From: Caenorhabditis elegans
Lineage: Eukaryota > Nematoda > Chromadorea > Rhabditida > Rhabditidae
DNA: 64,000 nt
Reading direction: 5' to 3'
Assembly (NCBI RefSeq): GCF_000002985.6
Contig: NC_003279.8
Location: forward strand, 8,246,001 to 8,310,000
Every line of letters starts with the position of its first letter. Positions within the stretch are counted from its first letter, which is position 1. The notes beneath the pieces are model-generated. The model ran no database searches, had not been told where the DNA came from, and saw only the letters and a list, made by a program, of their open reading frames with translations. Below, piece by piece: positions 47,641-60,422 of this stretch. The position numbers and the translations under genes are program-made.

Positions 47641-48881
47641 CTGAAAGAGATACTAATGTCATGTGAAGTGGTATTAAAAATATAGTAAGCACGGTAGAAA
47701 CATTAACTTATAAAATTGAGATTTCTGATAAATAAAATTTTTCCGGGAGTTCTGTAAAACTTCTTACGGTTTTAACTTGATAATTCCATAGGGTTTAAAA
47801 TTTCCTTTTGTTTCTTGAGTTTCTTCTCGGAATTTGAACAAAAATAACGCGTTTAATCTCGAATCAGTACAATGATGGACTACACGGCAGTTTTAAAAAA
47901 CCAATTAATAATAATAATCCTAAAAAATGAGAAGAATATTTAAGAAAATGTAAAAGTTTTCCGCGGAATTCCGCTAAAATTCGAAAATTGAAAGTGTTCA
48001 AATTGCAAGCGATTGTGCATTCAGACGTGACAGTGTCTGGGGTGTATTGCGTACTCGACATTTTAACTGACGACACTTGTACTTTTGCGCCATACTTCCG
48101 GAGCTCCAGCTCCGCGGAGCCCTGAGCAATTATTTTTTTACTTTTTATGAAAAGCTTTCTATAGATATCTTTTAAGAAGTTACACTATAATTGTGCAAAT
48201 CAAACTGGCTCCGGACAACACAAATTTCGTCTATACCTTTATGATCTTTTTTTGTTAAACAAGTGAAACAATTATTTCCTTTTCAAACTGCTCTTGTTTC
48301 TTCTCTTTATTAATCAATTTTTTTTTTTTTGCTTTGTGTAAATTAATTGTTTGTCGCGGATGAGCTAATTCTGAGGTTTGACCAGCAGAAATCTGTTTTC
48401 TGAAAAATCAATAACTCGCCGCTTAATTTTGGTTTTATTCAAGTGATATGCAATTAGAAGGTTCTAATCATTTATATCTCGCTGAAAGATCTCAGATTTC
48501 AAGCCTTTTGCTAAGGATTTAATTCCTAAAACTTTTTTTGACCTATCATTTTTTGTGTGATCTACCGCTGTAAATACTTGTTGTTTTGCGGCTAAACTCT
48601 TTCAATGTTTCCAACAAGTGAGCCAATATCAAGTAAAAAAAGAAAAATCGTTTTCTATTCAACCATTTTATTCTGTAAATAATATTAAATTCATCTTCAC
48701 GGTACAATCTTCTTCTCCCATCTAATAAAGTCCACGCACACTCCGTTCCGTCGTTTCCCTATTCGTTATCATTCATCATCTTGCCATTTTCTTCTCCGCC
48801 AAATCCCATTGTCTTATACTAAATTTCATCCTCTCGTCTGTAGAAGTGTATATTATTGAAAAATTAAAGTATATTTTCAGG
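47641..48881. promoter_or_regulatory. Divergent intergenic region of npp-2 and mei-1
   Basis: Both genes appear to be trans-spliced (TTTCAG|ATG for npp-2; ATTTTCAG at 48873-48880, one base before the mei-1 ATG). A small GC-rich hairpin (ccggagctccagctccgcgg) lies at about 48098-48117. A short minus-strand frame at 47864-48076 has no splice partner and I do not call it. The remainder is AT-rich. Confidence 0.5.
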
Positions 48882-50724
48882 ATGAATGGGGATGTGCAGT
48901 CAGTCATTCGCGGATATCTGGAGCGAGCCCAAGTCGCGAAAACAATGTCCGATGCCGGACGATGGAATGAGGCTGGTGATCTTCTTCGTCAGCTCATGAC
49001 AGATGTCAAAAGCTGTAAAATTTCGGCAAGCAACAGAGACGAGCATGACGCAAGAAATGTACGTAATATAAATCTTTTAAAAGCTTGTTGAATTATTTGA
49101 AATTTCAGACATTCCTACGAGCCCTAGAGGCTAATTTGAAGCTTGTCCAACAAAATGTGCGCGATGAAGATGACCTACACGAGGCGATGACGCGACAAAG
49201 TGGAAGTCCAGAGCCACCTGCAGACCCAGATGTTTGGTCCAAACCATCGCCACCGTTACCATCCTCATCGAAATTTGGAGCAACAAAGAAAGGAGTTGGA
49301 GCAGCAGGTCCACGTCCCAGAGAAATATCAAAGTCAACGTCGTCGATGAGCACGAATCCGGCTGATGTGAAGCCTGCGAATCCAACACAAGGAATACTGC
49401 CTCAAAATAGTGCTGGAGATTCATTCGATGCATCGGCTTATGATGCGGTAAGTTATTATGTTTTCCAGAAACAAAAATCAGAAATCTTTTCAGTACATTG
49501 TTCAAGCGGTGCGTGGTACAATGGCTACAAATACGGAAAATACAATGTCTTTAGATGATATAATCGGAATGCACGACGTGAAGCAAGTTCTGCACGAAGC
49601 CGTCACTCTTCCACTCTTGGTGCCAGAATTCTTCCAGGGTCTCCGTTCACCATGGAAAGCAATGGTTCTCGCTGGACCACCTGGAACTGGAAAGACTCTT
49701 ATCGCACGTGCGATTGCTTCAGAGTCTAGTTCAACTTTTTTTACCGTTTCCTCGACTGATCTGTCCAGCAAGTGGCGTGGTGATTCCGAGAAGATTGTTC
49801 GTCTGTTATTCGAACTTGCACGGTTCTATGCTCCATCCATAATCTTCATCGATGAGATTGACACACTTGGTGGACAACGTGGAAATTCTGGAGAACACGA
49901 AGCGAGTCGGCGTGTTAAATCCGAGTTTCTGGTACAAATGGACGGGTCACAGAATAAATTCGATTCGCGACGTGTATTCGTGCTGGCCGCCACAAATATT
50001 CCATGGGAGCTCGATGAGGCACTCCGAAGACGTTTCGAAAAGCGAATCTTCATTCCACTGCCAGATATAGATGCAAGAAAGAAGCTTATCGAAAAATCAA
50101 TGGAAGGAACTCCGAAATCCGATGAAATTAACTATGATGACTTGGCGGCAAGGACTGAAGGATTCTCAGGAGCTGATGTTGTGTCTCTATGCAGAACTGC
50201 TGCTATCAATGTGTTGAGAAGGTAGGTAGCAGGAATGTGCAGAAAATCTTTTTGGAAAACGTGCTTGTTTCAATAAGATAATCCAATATTTCGAATCAAA
50301 AACTGGTATAGAAATGGCAACTTTCATGCACTATTTAATGTTTTTAAACGCTTGTAGACAAAATTAAATAACATTTTAAGATGAAATGAACCGTTTTTAT
50401 AAATTTCGATATCAATTTAAGATTGAAAAGTTGGATTATCATAATTAAAAAAAAGCCAATTTTGTACGTTTGCTGAAAAAATTTTGCTAATCGCGATGTT
50501 GCAACACTTTTTTCAAGAATCGACACTAAGAATCCTTAAGATATTTCAGATACGACACCAAATCATTGCGAGGCGGGGAACTGACAGCTGCAATGGAATC
50601 ACTGAAAGCCGAACTCGTGAGGAACATTGACTTTGAAGCAGCTCTTCAAGCAGTTTCACCAAGTGCTGGTCCAGATACAATGCTCAAATGCAAAGAATGG
50701 TGTGACTCTTTTGGTGCCATGTAA
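48882..50724 (+). CDS. mei-1: MEI-1, katanin p60 microtubule-severing AAA ATPase
   Basis: This is the catalytic katanin subunit that, with MEI-2, severs microtubules in the oocyte meiotic spindle and must be removed before mitosis. Four exons join in frame: 48882-49058, 49109-49447, 49494-50221 and 50550-50724, giving 472 residues, the known length. The N-terminal microtubule-interacting helices span about 1-80. A linker contains GSPEPPADPDVW, where Ser92 and Pro99 sit exactly where the MBK-2 phosphosite and the gain-of-function degron mutation are known. The AAA domain has Walker A GPPGTGKT, Walker B IIFIDEID, the ATN sensor and the RRRFEKRI arginine-finger region. The Vps4-type C-terminal helix ends KEWCDSFGAM. 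The ATG comes one base after an acceptor. In C. elegans this is T01G9.5. Confidence 0.98.
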
Positions 50725-51293
50725 ATCAACTATTTATTGTGATCTCCTTTTAGTTTAAAATATTGTGGCCTAGCTTTGGTTTTTGAAACTCTGAAACATT
50801 GTACAGATAAAATTTTCAAGGCCACCTTCATCCAAACATCTCTCCCCGATTCACTCTTTCCTGTAAAATACTTATTGGTTAAATTTGTATGTAAAATGAA
50901 TCATTTTGCCACTCACTGGATTATTTGGAAATATATAAAAGTTCATTTGTGAAAGAAATATAAGAAAAGAAGACAGTGAAAAAAAACGATACAGGAAAGA
51001 AAATAAACATCGATTAGAAAAGAAACTGAATAAAAAACCGCCCTTATGAAGGGTAACTATTAGTGGATAAGTGTTTAGGAAATTTCATGTGTGAATTTTA
51101 ATTGTCTAAAAGGTTAACATTTTGGAAGAAGAAAGATCAAAAAAAAAAGAAAGCAAATTTTGTGGAACACGATTCTCTTACGGGGGATAACAAACGGAAT
51201 TATGACGGTGGACTGTAAGGAAAAATTGAGAAAGATCTGTGATGGGCTGGACCACGATAAGAGGAAGTGGGGAAGGCTTTCAAATTAGAAAAA
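50725..51293. other. Convergent 3' region of mei-1 and abts-1
   Basis: These are 569 bp between two stop codons. It contains 3'UTR sequence of both genes. AATAAA occurs on the plus strand at about 51000. No gene is visible. Confidence 0.55.
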
Positions 51294-54200
51294 TTAGACT
51301 TTTGGTTCATCTGGATTAGTTTTTGGTGGTTCCTCATCCTTCAAAAGTGGAGTATTTTCAGTTGTTAAATTCGATGTCGAAGTGTGTGGAGACGGACGAA
51401 TTACCTGAAAAACAGATCGTTCAGATATTTTACTAAGTTTAATGGCAGTTTTGGAATGACAAAGAGGCGGAGTGAAGGTTTTGCAAGTCTGCCGCACGGT
51501 TTTATGCACGATAAAATTGCTTTTTTCAAATGTAAAACACTAAATGAATAATTCAAAACGAGAATTTTCGTCCAAACTGTAAAACTATGCCGGTAAAATT
51601 AATTCACACTTGTCCGTGTGTAATACAAAATCCTTCGTAAATCGATATGCATCAAATGTGCCGCAGCTTTGCAAAACCTTCTATTTTTATCCGAAACTGC
51701 GACTTTTAGAGGTTTATCGTTCTCTTTGGATAGTAATTTTTACCTTAATCATAATCGGATCATCATCATCCTCTGGTTGCTCAATTGGAGCATCTCTACT
51801 TGAAGTTGGATCCGATGAAGCTGGAACATCACGAACAAGAGAATTCTTTGAATCAACTGATGTAATATGTTTCCACATTCCACTATTATTCACTTCCTTT
51901 GTCAAATTAATCGAATGTGATGGTTCTTGAATTGCTGCCAATGGAATCTTAATCACATTTCCTGATGCCATTGGAATATGCAAATGAGCTTCGGTTTTCA
52001 CGGCGTGGATCGTGGCCTGATTCTCATTGTCAAACTCGATTTCGACGGCTTCTCCCTGAAATTGCAAAATAAATGTAATTAGATAAATTATTACCCTCTA
52101 GAAATTTTTAATTCATAAGAAAATTCAAAATCCAAATCCTCACCTCACTCTGACGTCTCTTAGCATCTTCCTTCTTTCTGAGATGGAAATCTGGCATCGG
52201 ATCGTCCAAATATTTAAGATCCGTAGTTGTGAACGCTTTCTCCATCATTTTACGGATTGCAACCATGACGACAAGCTGAAATTAAGAGTATTTCAAAAAA
52301 TTTCATTTTAAAATTCTTTCTCGTAATTTCACAAGATTTTGACATGCCAAAATCACCAGGTTAAAGCGAGATAAACGACCAAATATGCAAAAAAAGGGTA
52401 TAAATTTAATTAAAATATTTTAGAAAATTCTGGCCCTTTCGAAATTTTGATCAGTCATGAAACATTTTTGGAATTTTTTAGAAAGACCTCCTTATGAAAT
52501 TATTTTTCTATTAAAGAATTCTTTTTAAAAAGTACCATAATTGGGAACAATATGGATGTTGATTTAATTGATTTGATGACCCAAAGAAGAGCAAGACATC
52601 CAATTTGGAAGGCAGTGAACAAATGAATCTTTCTGATTGGAACATGACGAATATAAATTGTATCTGGTTGATATTTCATTGGCATAAACAGAAGAAGAGT
52701 TCGATCGAATAATTGAATTCCGCCAAGTGCCGAGATACCCATGTAAAGGAATACTCCATAGAGTACTGGCATTGGAATACGTCCGAGAATATTGGTTGCG
52801 AGGACGGATAGTCCAATAATCAGGAAAGTGACAATTCCAGTGACACGTTGTTCACGAACTCCGACGAATTGAGCAACTTCTCCCGGTGCTTTACATTCTG
52901 ATTCGACTTTAAGTGAATTAATATGATTGATTGAAAGAACAGTGGCAGCGACATAGATGGGAAGTCCAAGGAATCCAACCATTAGAATTGAAACAGAAAG
53001 AACGAGTAGATCAAGATGATATCCACATCCTTTTTTCAATTTATTCTCTTTTCGATTCACGATTACAGTCGTAATTTGTTGATCCATGAATATGAGGATA
53101 CATGCAAGAAGAGCTGGAAGAATTGCAAGTGGGGCAGTCCACCATTCATTTGCATCGAATGGAGGAATAAACCAACCACGGCCTTCCCATGTTGGCTGAA
53201 AAATATTTCATTATTAGAAGACAAGAGTTGTGCAGCACATTTACAATTTTTTTTTTCATCGTTGTATTGAAGTTCTTTTTTTGGAAATAAATAGAGAAGT
53301 ATAGAGAAATATTTCTACTTTCTGAAGATAACATTACTTTAAGTTAAAAGTTTTGAAAAGTTTATCAAAAACTGCCGTGGCAACCGAAAAAAGGCTTCGA
53401 TGAGAAAAAGGCAAATTTTGTAAATTTTGCCAATGCGCCTAAACCCATGGCCTCTAACATTTTGAAAACTCAATTTAACATTTTTCATTCCAACTCACTC
53501 TGAAAGTACTTGGAACGTTTAGTTTTGGTGTGTTAACTCCAACGAAAATATCCACAAAAGTCATCGAAGCGATGGCAATCATAACTGCGAAATCGGAAAG
53601 AAGTTGTCGAACACTTGATGGGAAATAACACGAATTTCGCATTTTCTTGAGTGTTGTAGCCAAGAAGAATGTTCCAACGGTAAGAAGAATCGACATAAGA
53701 AGTTTATCATAAAGTGGGAAACATGTAGTTCCATCAAATGATCCTCCAATTGTACGGCAGTCGGTTAGATTGGCAGCTGTATAATCGATGAAAGTGTCAT
53801 TGAAAGCGATTGGTAGTCCTGTAGATTTGATGACAAGGCGAGCATGATCAGGAGAGACGCTTGCTGGAAAAAATTAATTTAGAATCAGAATAAAATATTA
53901 AAGGTGGAATTTTTTGTCGAAAAATACTCTAAATTTTGTTCAAAACACTTAAAATCTCAATAAAACACACTATAAATGTTTTCGATAGATGCAAAATTTT
54001 CAGTTCAAACTTGGCAAATTGGCAAAATATAGAAAATTTGGGATTTTTTGAGAAACTAAAAAGATAGAAAATAGATTATGTTCGAAGCCAAAAAATAATT
54101 ATTTATCAAAACATTTTTTGCTCAACTTCTAATTTTTTTTTGAAATATCAAAAAATGAAATTGTAAATTCTGATATTAACGGAAAGTTTTCAAAACCACT

Positions 54201-57200
54201 GCAACGAGAAGTTGGCAACTACAGTACTCCTTAAAGACGCACACCTTTTCGAATATAAGAAAATAGGTCGCTTCGAGACCGGGTACGGTACTTTTAGCAG
54301 CATTTCAAATCTGGATAATAAAGTGATGAAGCTTACGTTTTCCAATTGGAGGAACACAAGAACAGAATCCTCCCTCAACAAAGTCACGAGAATAGTTAAT
54401 CATATCCAATTGTCCCTTAATCTTAACCAACTTCATGATTGCTTCATAAATAAAGATGACTGCAATCAACGTGGCAAATGACTCTTCCGTGAACCGAGTG
54501 ATAAATGAAACCAATGCAGATGCATCAGTGACAACCATAAGGAATATGATCACTGCAGTCCAGACATGAACCCAGAATCGGAAACTCAGATAAACAATTC
54601 CAAAACGATGACAGAAATCGAAAACGATTGTCTCGAATACCAAAACAGGACCAGTTGAACCAACTATAGTGAGGGGTTGTCCAGCGAAGAAATGATAGAT
54701 AACACCACAAAGTGCTCCACCAAATAAATTTTCCATAGCTGCCATTCTTTGATGTGTTGCTTCTTCGAGAAGACCTCCGAATGTGACAATTGGGGCCAAT
54801 AGTCCGAAATACATGAAACAAATTGAAGCAAGACATTGAAGATTGAATGCATCAGTGAAGTCAGATACAAAGTGTGGTGCTTTTCTCTTGATATCCAAAA
54901 TTAGGCCACCGAATAGTTTTCCTGTTCTTTTAAGTGCTGGATCATCGCCATGTGAATGGATTTCTTCTTCTTCTACCACTTTCTTCACGTGCTTATGAGA
55001 CGATGGTTCCACTAGAAGTTCTTGTCCAATCTGTTTTCTTTTTTCCTGTGATGGAAGTTTACTTGGTGGCTCTATACGAATATTTGGATCCCATTCACCG
55101 GGTGGAAGTACTGTTACTTGATCCAAAAACTCATCAATTCCATCTAATAAATCATCCACATCACGGGCTCCATACGCAACATCATGGAAGATCTCATCAG
55201 CCATCAAAGTTGCAATGGCTCTTCCGATTTCTCTGTACTGTTGACCGTGACCTGTAGGACCGAGAAGAAGGAAAATGAATCTTGTTGGAACTGGAACTTC
55301 TGTAAGATCTCCTAATTGATTGGCATTCTTCAGACGTATAAAGCAACATATATGACGGGTCAGGAAATCGACTTCTCCGATTAATACGTTGCTGGCCTCT
55401 ACACCGGCTGGTAGTTTCTTTAGAAAATGTAAATTTCCTTTTGAAGATTCTTCACTCGAAATGTCCTTTGGAACTGATTCTACCTGAAAATTATGTAATT
55501 TAAATTCAAGTTTCGGAAAATGGTAGTATAGCATGTTTTTATCTTTTTTGAAATTATTACCAAAATTAGAATAGGCTCAGACAATTTGAATTTTTGAAAT
55601 AACTTGAAATAATCTGGGCGGAATGGGCGGAAAATTAGAAAAAGACGACAATTTACAATTTGTATTTTTCTTCTTTTTTTTAAACCATATTCGTTTTTTT
55701 TGTGGAAATTCGGTATTTCAGACAGTATTTCAGATTATTTTAATTTAAAATCTCCATTCACGAAACTTAAAATTTTTTTCACTGTAAAATTGGAAAAAGA
55801 GCGTATTTTATGAGTTTTGAAGAAAAATAATCTTAAAATATTACCGTCGGAAGAGTAAGTTGATTCGACGATCCAGATGGTGCTCCAGCAGTCTGTGACG
55901 TCACAGGACCTTCCGGCTTTTCTTCGATTTTCGACAAATTCTTTCCGTGTGAAAACGATTTTCCAATATCAGATATTGACCGTACAGTACTAAGAAATCC
56001 ACCCTTCTCTCCACCGGCTCCATTCTTTTTTGCCTGAAAATGTCCAAATAGTTCAAGTTCAAGATCCAAAAAACGGGGACATCAGAAACGGAAACACGTC
56101 AAAAATCAAACAACGTGCCTACTAAGACTCTGCTGGGCTGCTAAAAATTGAGAGTAAACATTAAGAAGAAATCATCATGGTTCTCAGCGTGTGCTCATTA
56201 CGTCATGACCTCTACGAAAAAAACGGGGAGTGGGAGCACACGGCTGATAAGGAAAGATATCAGCTGGCGGCAAAGTTTGAATTACGACATTGTTGCAAGA
56301 TGGATGGCAGTGCGAAAATGTAAATAGAGTTTTTATCAATTTTGCAGAAAAAATAATTAATGAAGATGATTGGGTGGTTGATTGAAACAAATATATTTTA
56401 CACAAAAAATTTTATAATTTGTTTTGATGTCTTTTGTAATCGTCATAAACAAAATTTGATTAAAAAAATTGAATTTTTCTGTTAATTTTTTAAAAAGATT
56501 TTTTAGAAAATCAAAAATTTTTTAAAAATTCGATTTTTCTGAATACAAAAAAGGTTGTTTCGCCCTATTTCCACACTTTTTTTTTCGAAAAAAAGCTTCA
56601 AAAATATTTTTTTTTTCGCCAAAAACAAAAAAATATATAGCCCTGGTTGGTTACTGTATCGGGGTACTGTATTTTTGTTCACATCTAGGTCAATATTAAA
56701 TTCCTACGAGACTCTAGCATTAATTGGTTCTTTTTCAAAAATGTCTTGGTGGACAACATCAAAGTAAAAACGCCGCCATTTTCTTATCATTTTTGAAATA
56801 ACACAGAGTGAGGCTAAAAGGTCTAAAAAGTAACAATAAATATGTTAACCTTCTAGATTAATGTTATTCTATATATATATGACAAAGATCACACACTTTT
56901 CGAATTGAAATGGTCAGTAAAATGTTAGATAAGCACTCATGAAAGACCTGTTGAGAAGATGAAAGAGAATGACTTGAAAAGCTTGAGGTTCGTGAAGTAG
57001 ATGGGCTTGAAGAAGTCACTAAATCGTCAAACCAGCGTGAGAAGGCCCAGAATGGTGGCTAGAAATATTTGCAAGAAGAGAGGACGAGCCAAGATATTCA
57101 AGACACGCTCTCTCATAAATAATCATTTCAAATATTTTTCCTTTTTTCCTATGATAAAAATGCTTATTTTAAAAGTGTAAGTTTGATATAAAGTCCTATG

Positions 57201-60200
57201 AATTAAACTTATTTTTGTAATTTAACAAAAATTTGCGGTTTTGTGTTAAATGCCAAAAGGTGTGCGCCTTTAAAGAGTACTGTAGCTTCAAACGTTCGTA
57301 GCTGTGAAATTTTTATCGATTTTTAAAAAAATATTTTCTTGTTGAAACTTATGTGTGTTAATTTTTTTGTTAGGGTTTTCCACAAAAATTGTTTAGCAAA
57401 AACTTTGAAAAATCGATGAAGTTCGAAGCTATAGTACTATTTAAAGGTGCACATCTGTTTGCATTTGAGAAAAAAATGTCGCGTTGAGACCGGATTTGGT
57501 TTTTTTAACGTGAAAATCGAAAAATTTCACGTCTGGGTAATAATTTGAATGTTCAACAGAAAATGCAAGTATTATTAAATGTTGGGAAAGGGTGGAGGGG
57601 GTTAAGTTGTATAAAATATATGAGAATTTTTAAAAAACTTACTTGTTCGTACTGATGTACGTGCTTTCGAAGAAGAATTTCACGAAGTTCCTCTCGATTT
57701 TCACTTGGTAAATCTCCACTTTTCTCTAGGTTTTCGATTACAGCGTCTGGAAAAATTGAAGCAATTTTTTGTGATTTATATATTTTTGGATAACAGTTTT
57801 GATATTACGAAGACGCAGAAAAACTTGTAATTTAAAATGGAGCGCGCTCCGCCCTTTAAAATTGGGTCTCGTTAGGTATTGGCGGGAAAATTGTAAATAA
57901 ATTCAAAAATATTCGTTTTTTTCGTCTTTATGTTTTTTTTGTTATTCATGATTTATATGTCGACATCTCAACATAATTTTTTTTAACTGAAAAAAATCGA
58001 AAAATGCTTAAACAAGTGAAGTCGGTAAAATTTTCTGCGACCCATAATTTACTTCTATAATTTAAACTCGAAATTATTGGCCTCTAAGACAAATTAAAAA
58101 TAGTAAAAACTCACTAAAAATCGATGGAATATCAGTTTCAGCCAAATCATTCATAAAATGTCCATTCATAATGCAACTTCTTAACTGGAATAATGAATGA
58201 AGGGAGAGGGTTGCCACGTGAGGCTTCGACCATCTGTTACCACCCTGTTCGACATCTTCTTCGAACTTTACCCATCTCGCAGTTTCTCGCCATTCTTCGT
58301 TATTCAATTCTCCCATTTCTGTGAACAAAGCAGGCGTATTCTCCTTTTCCTTTAGAAGAAACATTACTCGGGTTCCAGGGGCTGAAAATATTTTAATTAA
58401 TATATTAATTGCCAAATTTATAAATAAAAACATTTATTCACTTTTTCAAATAATCTAAAATCTCTAAAACCTTCTTACAAAAATGATCGGCATTCTTCTG
58501 GCTAAGACGAGTGATGTGTTCACAACTTGCGCAGTATTGCAGCATTTTTCACGAATTTCAGGCATAGAATTGCAGAAGACAATCGAACCACACATACACA
58601 CACACGATAAAAAAGTACCGAGTGCGAAGTATTAACACGCTGGTGCTTATCAGCAGCTTCAAGTCTTCTGATTACGATTGTTGCAATTGACTTTACTTAA
58701 TGATTGATGGGGGGAAAGTAGGCGGAGGAGGTGGTCATAGAAGTCTCGATTTTGAATAAAGAAGAGACAGAGCATGTTCAATGAGAGACTTAAACCTCTT
58801 ATAAATGGAAATGTCTCGAATAGTTTCCCAATTGTCGTCATAGGAAGCTATTGTCAGAATTTGGTAAGGCACTATCTTGTGAAGATTTTGTGGTTTTTGT
58901 CTTTGAAATAATTAGAGTTTCTATTTTGAACATGAAGATTTACTTGAATTCTGATATACAGAATCGATTGTACCACCTCATATTGCTCAGATTCAGCATT
59001 GAGGATTCAGATTCCGTTTTAAAAAAACGCGTTTTAGAGGACGTCCCCTATGCCAGACCTAGAAAAAACAAATCAGTTAATGAAAATGAGACATTTTCCC
59101 GAGTATTCTAGTTTATGTACATAATCTTCTGTGAAGTCATTCCATTTCTTGTAAAGAATTTATTCTTGCGAATGACGACTACTTACAATTCACTTCCATT
59201 CTTTCTCGAACGACTTGTGGTTTTTTACTTCTAGTTGACGTGCCTAATTACTCATTCCTGAAGCTCTTTTCACTTGCTCCAAACACACACACAAGAGGCC
59301 ACCAACAAACAGTTGTTATGAACCAGGAGAAAAATTCCTGAAGCGTGTGCGTCTGTCTCATGCTCCCTTCAACTTTTGTTGGGCCCCCTGTGTGGAAGAG
59401 CTCTAAGCCCACGAGAGAGAGAGAGAGAGTGAGGGAGCCGAAGAGAGAACATGATTGACATAGGACATAGGCGACCAGTAAACTGGGCTACCTACTACGC
59501 GAATGCTTTTTGTGCTTTCTGCGTGTGTATGTATGCGCGCGGCAACGGGGCCCAGCGGAGCACACGCTCTGTTGTGTACGCGGTGCACCCGGGGGCTCAT
59601 CCGCGGAGGGTTCTGAAGAAGAAGAAGCACATAAGACGATGTAGACGACGAGGACGATGAGCGGGCCGTTTCCTTTCTTCCCCTATGGTCTCTCGAGTTT
59701 TAGAAGAACGTGAAACTTGGCGGGAATTTCACGTGAATGCTACTTTTCTCTATTCGATCATCTGACTCTGAGCACAGAGCATTTTTTGTTCTCGATGAGC
59801 TAATAGCAAAGAGTACAATGGAATTGTTAATGGAGATGAGGGTGAAAGATGCATCAGCCCCCTGCGATTGACAATCTAACAATTTCCCTTCACAAGAAAA
59901 CATTCATTTCTAGCTTCGTACACTTTTTCTATTTATCCAAGTGTCTTGAAGCAGAACAACCAAGTTCTGTAACCTAGGCAACACTCTCTCTTGATAAAAA
60001 AATCGCTTGGTATATATACTACTAACAGAAGAAGTCACAGTAGAACTTATTAGCCATAGAAATCACAGTTTCTGTGTCTGCAAAAGAATCTGCAAAATAA
60101 ATGTCAATAACAACAGAAACTTTGGTCTAAGAAAAATTTACAAAAATAGAGATCTAGGTTGATTCAATTTTTGTGTTAACTTGTGTTTTCAGAACAAAAA

Positions 60201-60422
60201 TTTTCAGAAACAAAATAACTTACCGAGTGAAGAGAGCTCGATGCTCTGCGATTCGCGACGCGCCTTCGACATCCGACGTCTTCTGGAATTTTCGACATGA
60301 ACACCCATAGACATCCATAAGGATCCACGAGATTCTCGACTACGAGAACTCGAGCCTGGCGGCTCACAGGATCGAGAACGTGCGATTTTCGCTGGCGATT
60401 CTTCGTCAGTTTCTTCTTCCAT
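51294..60422 (-). CDS. abts-1: ABTS-1, SLC4 sodium-driven bicarbonate transporter
   Basis: This is a plasma-membrane anion/bicarbonate transporter of the SLC4 family, closest in its motifs to Na-driven Cl/HCO3 exchangers. In worms it affects neuronal chloride and GABA inhibition. Ten exons join in frame: 60422-60224, 58381-58115, 57746-57643, 56033-55845, 55483-54337, 53863-53499, 53195-52536, 52275-52144, 52055-51744 and 51404-51294, giving 1161 residues. The cytoplasmic domain has [20 protein letters not shown] and [14 protein letters not shown] near residue 375. The membrane domain begins about 480 ([13 protein letters not shown]). It includes KLVK at 604-607, which matches the stilbene-binding KLxK motif, then [20 protein letters not shown] and the last helices. 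The N-terminus is Ser/Arg-rich and the C-terminus is acidic. An alternative first exon exists at 58545. I recall it as F52B5.1. Confidence 0.93.
54205..54298. repeat. Half copy of the dispersed palindromic repeat (copy E)
   Basis: acagtactccttaaagacgc is followed by aggtcgcttcgagaccgggt and acggtactttta. Only the right arm is present, in the abts-1 intron between 53863 and 54337. It ends 38 bp from the splice donor of the large exon. Confidence 0.75.
57250..57525. repeat. Dispersed palindromic repeat, copy F
   Basis: The left half has gcgcctttaaagagtactgt. The right half has tagtactatttaaaggtgca and tgtcgcgttgagaccggatt. It is a two-armed copy in the abts-1 intron 56034-57642. Confidence 0.8.
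58479..58545 (-). CDS. abts-1: Alternative first exon of abts-1
   Basis: An ATG at 58545 opens [20 protein letters not shown] and runs to a GTAAG donor after 58479. It is 67 bases long, phase 1, exactly the phase needed to join the exon starting at 58381. The product would be 1117 residues, with a short Cys-containing N-terminus replacing the 66-residue Ser/Arg-rich one. This implies a second promoter inside the gene, perhaps in the GC-rich block near 59.4-59.7 kb. Confidence 0.7.
59400..59690. promoter_or_regulatory. GC-rich island in abts-1 intron 1
   Basis: A (GA)n tract at about 59413-59430 is followed by unusually GC-rich DNA (tgcgcgcggcaacggggccc, gcggtgcacccgggggctca). It then passes into a GAAGAAGAAG and gacgacgaggacgatgag run. 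It lies about 0.9 kb upstream of the alternative first exon at 58545 and is a candidate internal promoter or enhancer. Confidence 0.35.

Noticed and set aside
47864..48076. Small minus frame starting MSSTQYTPDTVT as a gene or an npp-2 first exon
   Set aside because: No donor in phase with npp-2, whose ATG already abuts a TTTCAG acceptor; no family match.
49458..49493. Alternative ttttccag acceptor 25 bases upstream of mei-1 exon 3
   Set aside because: Using it would shift the frame and soon hit a stop; the standard acceptor yields the known 472-residue protein.
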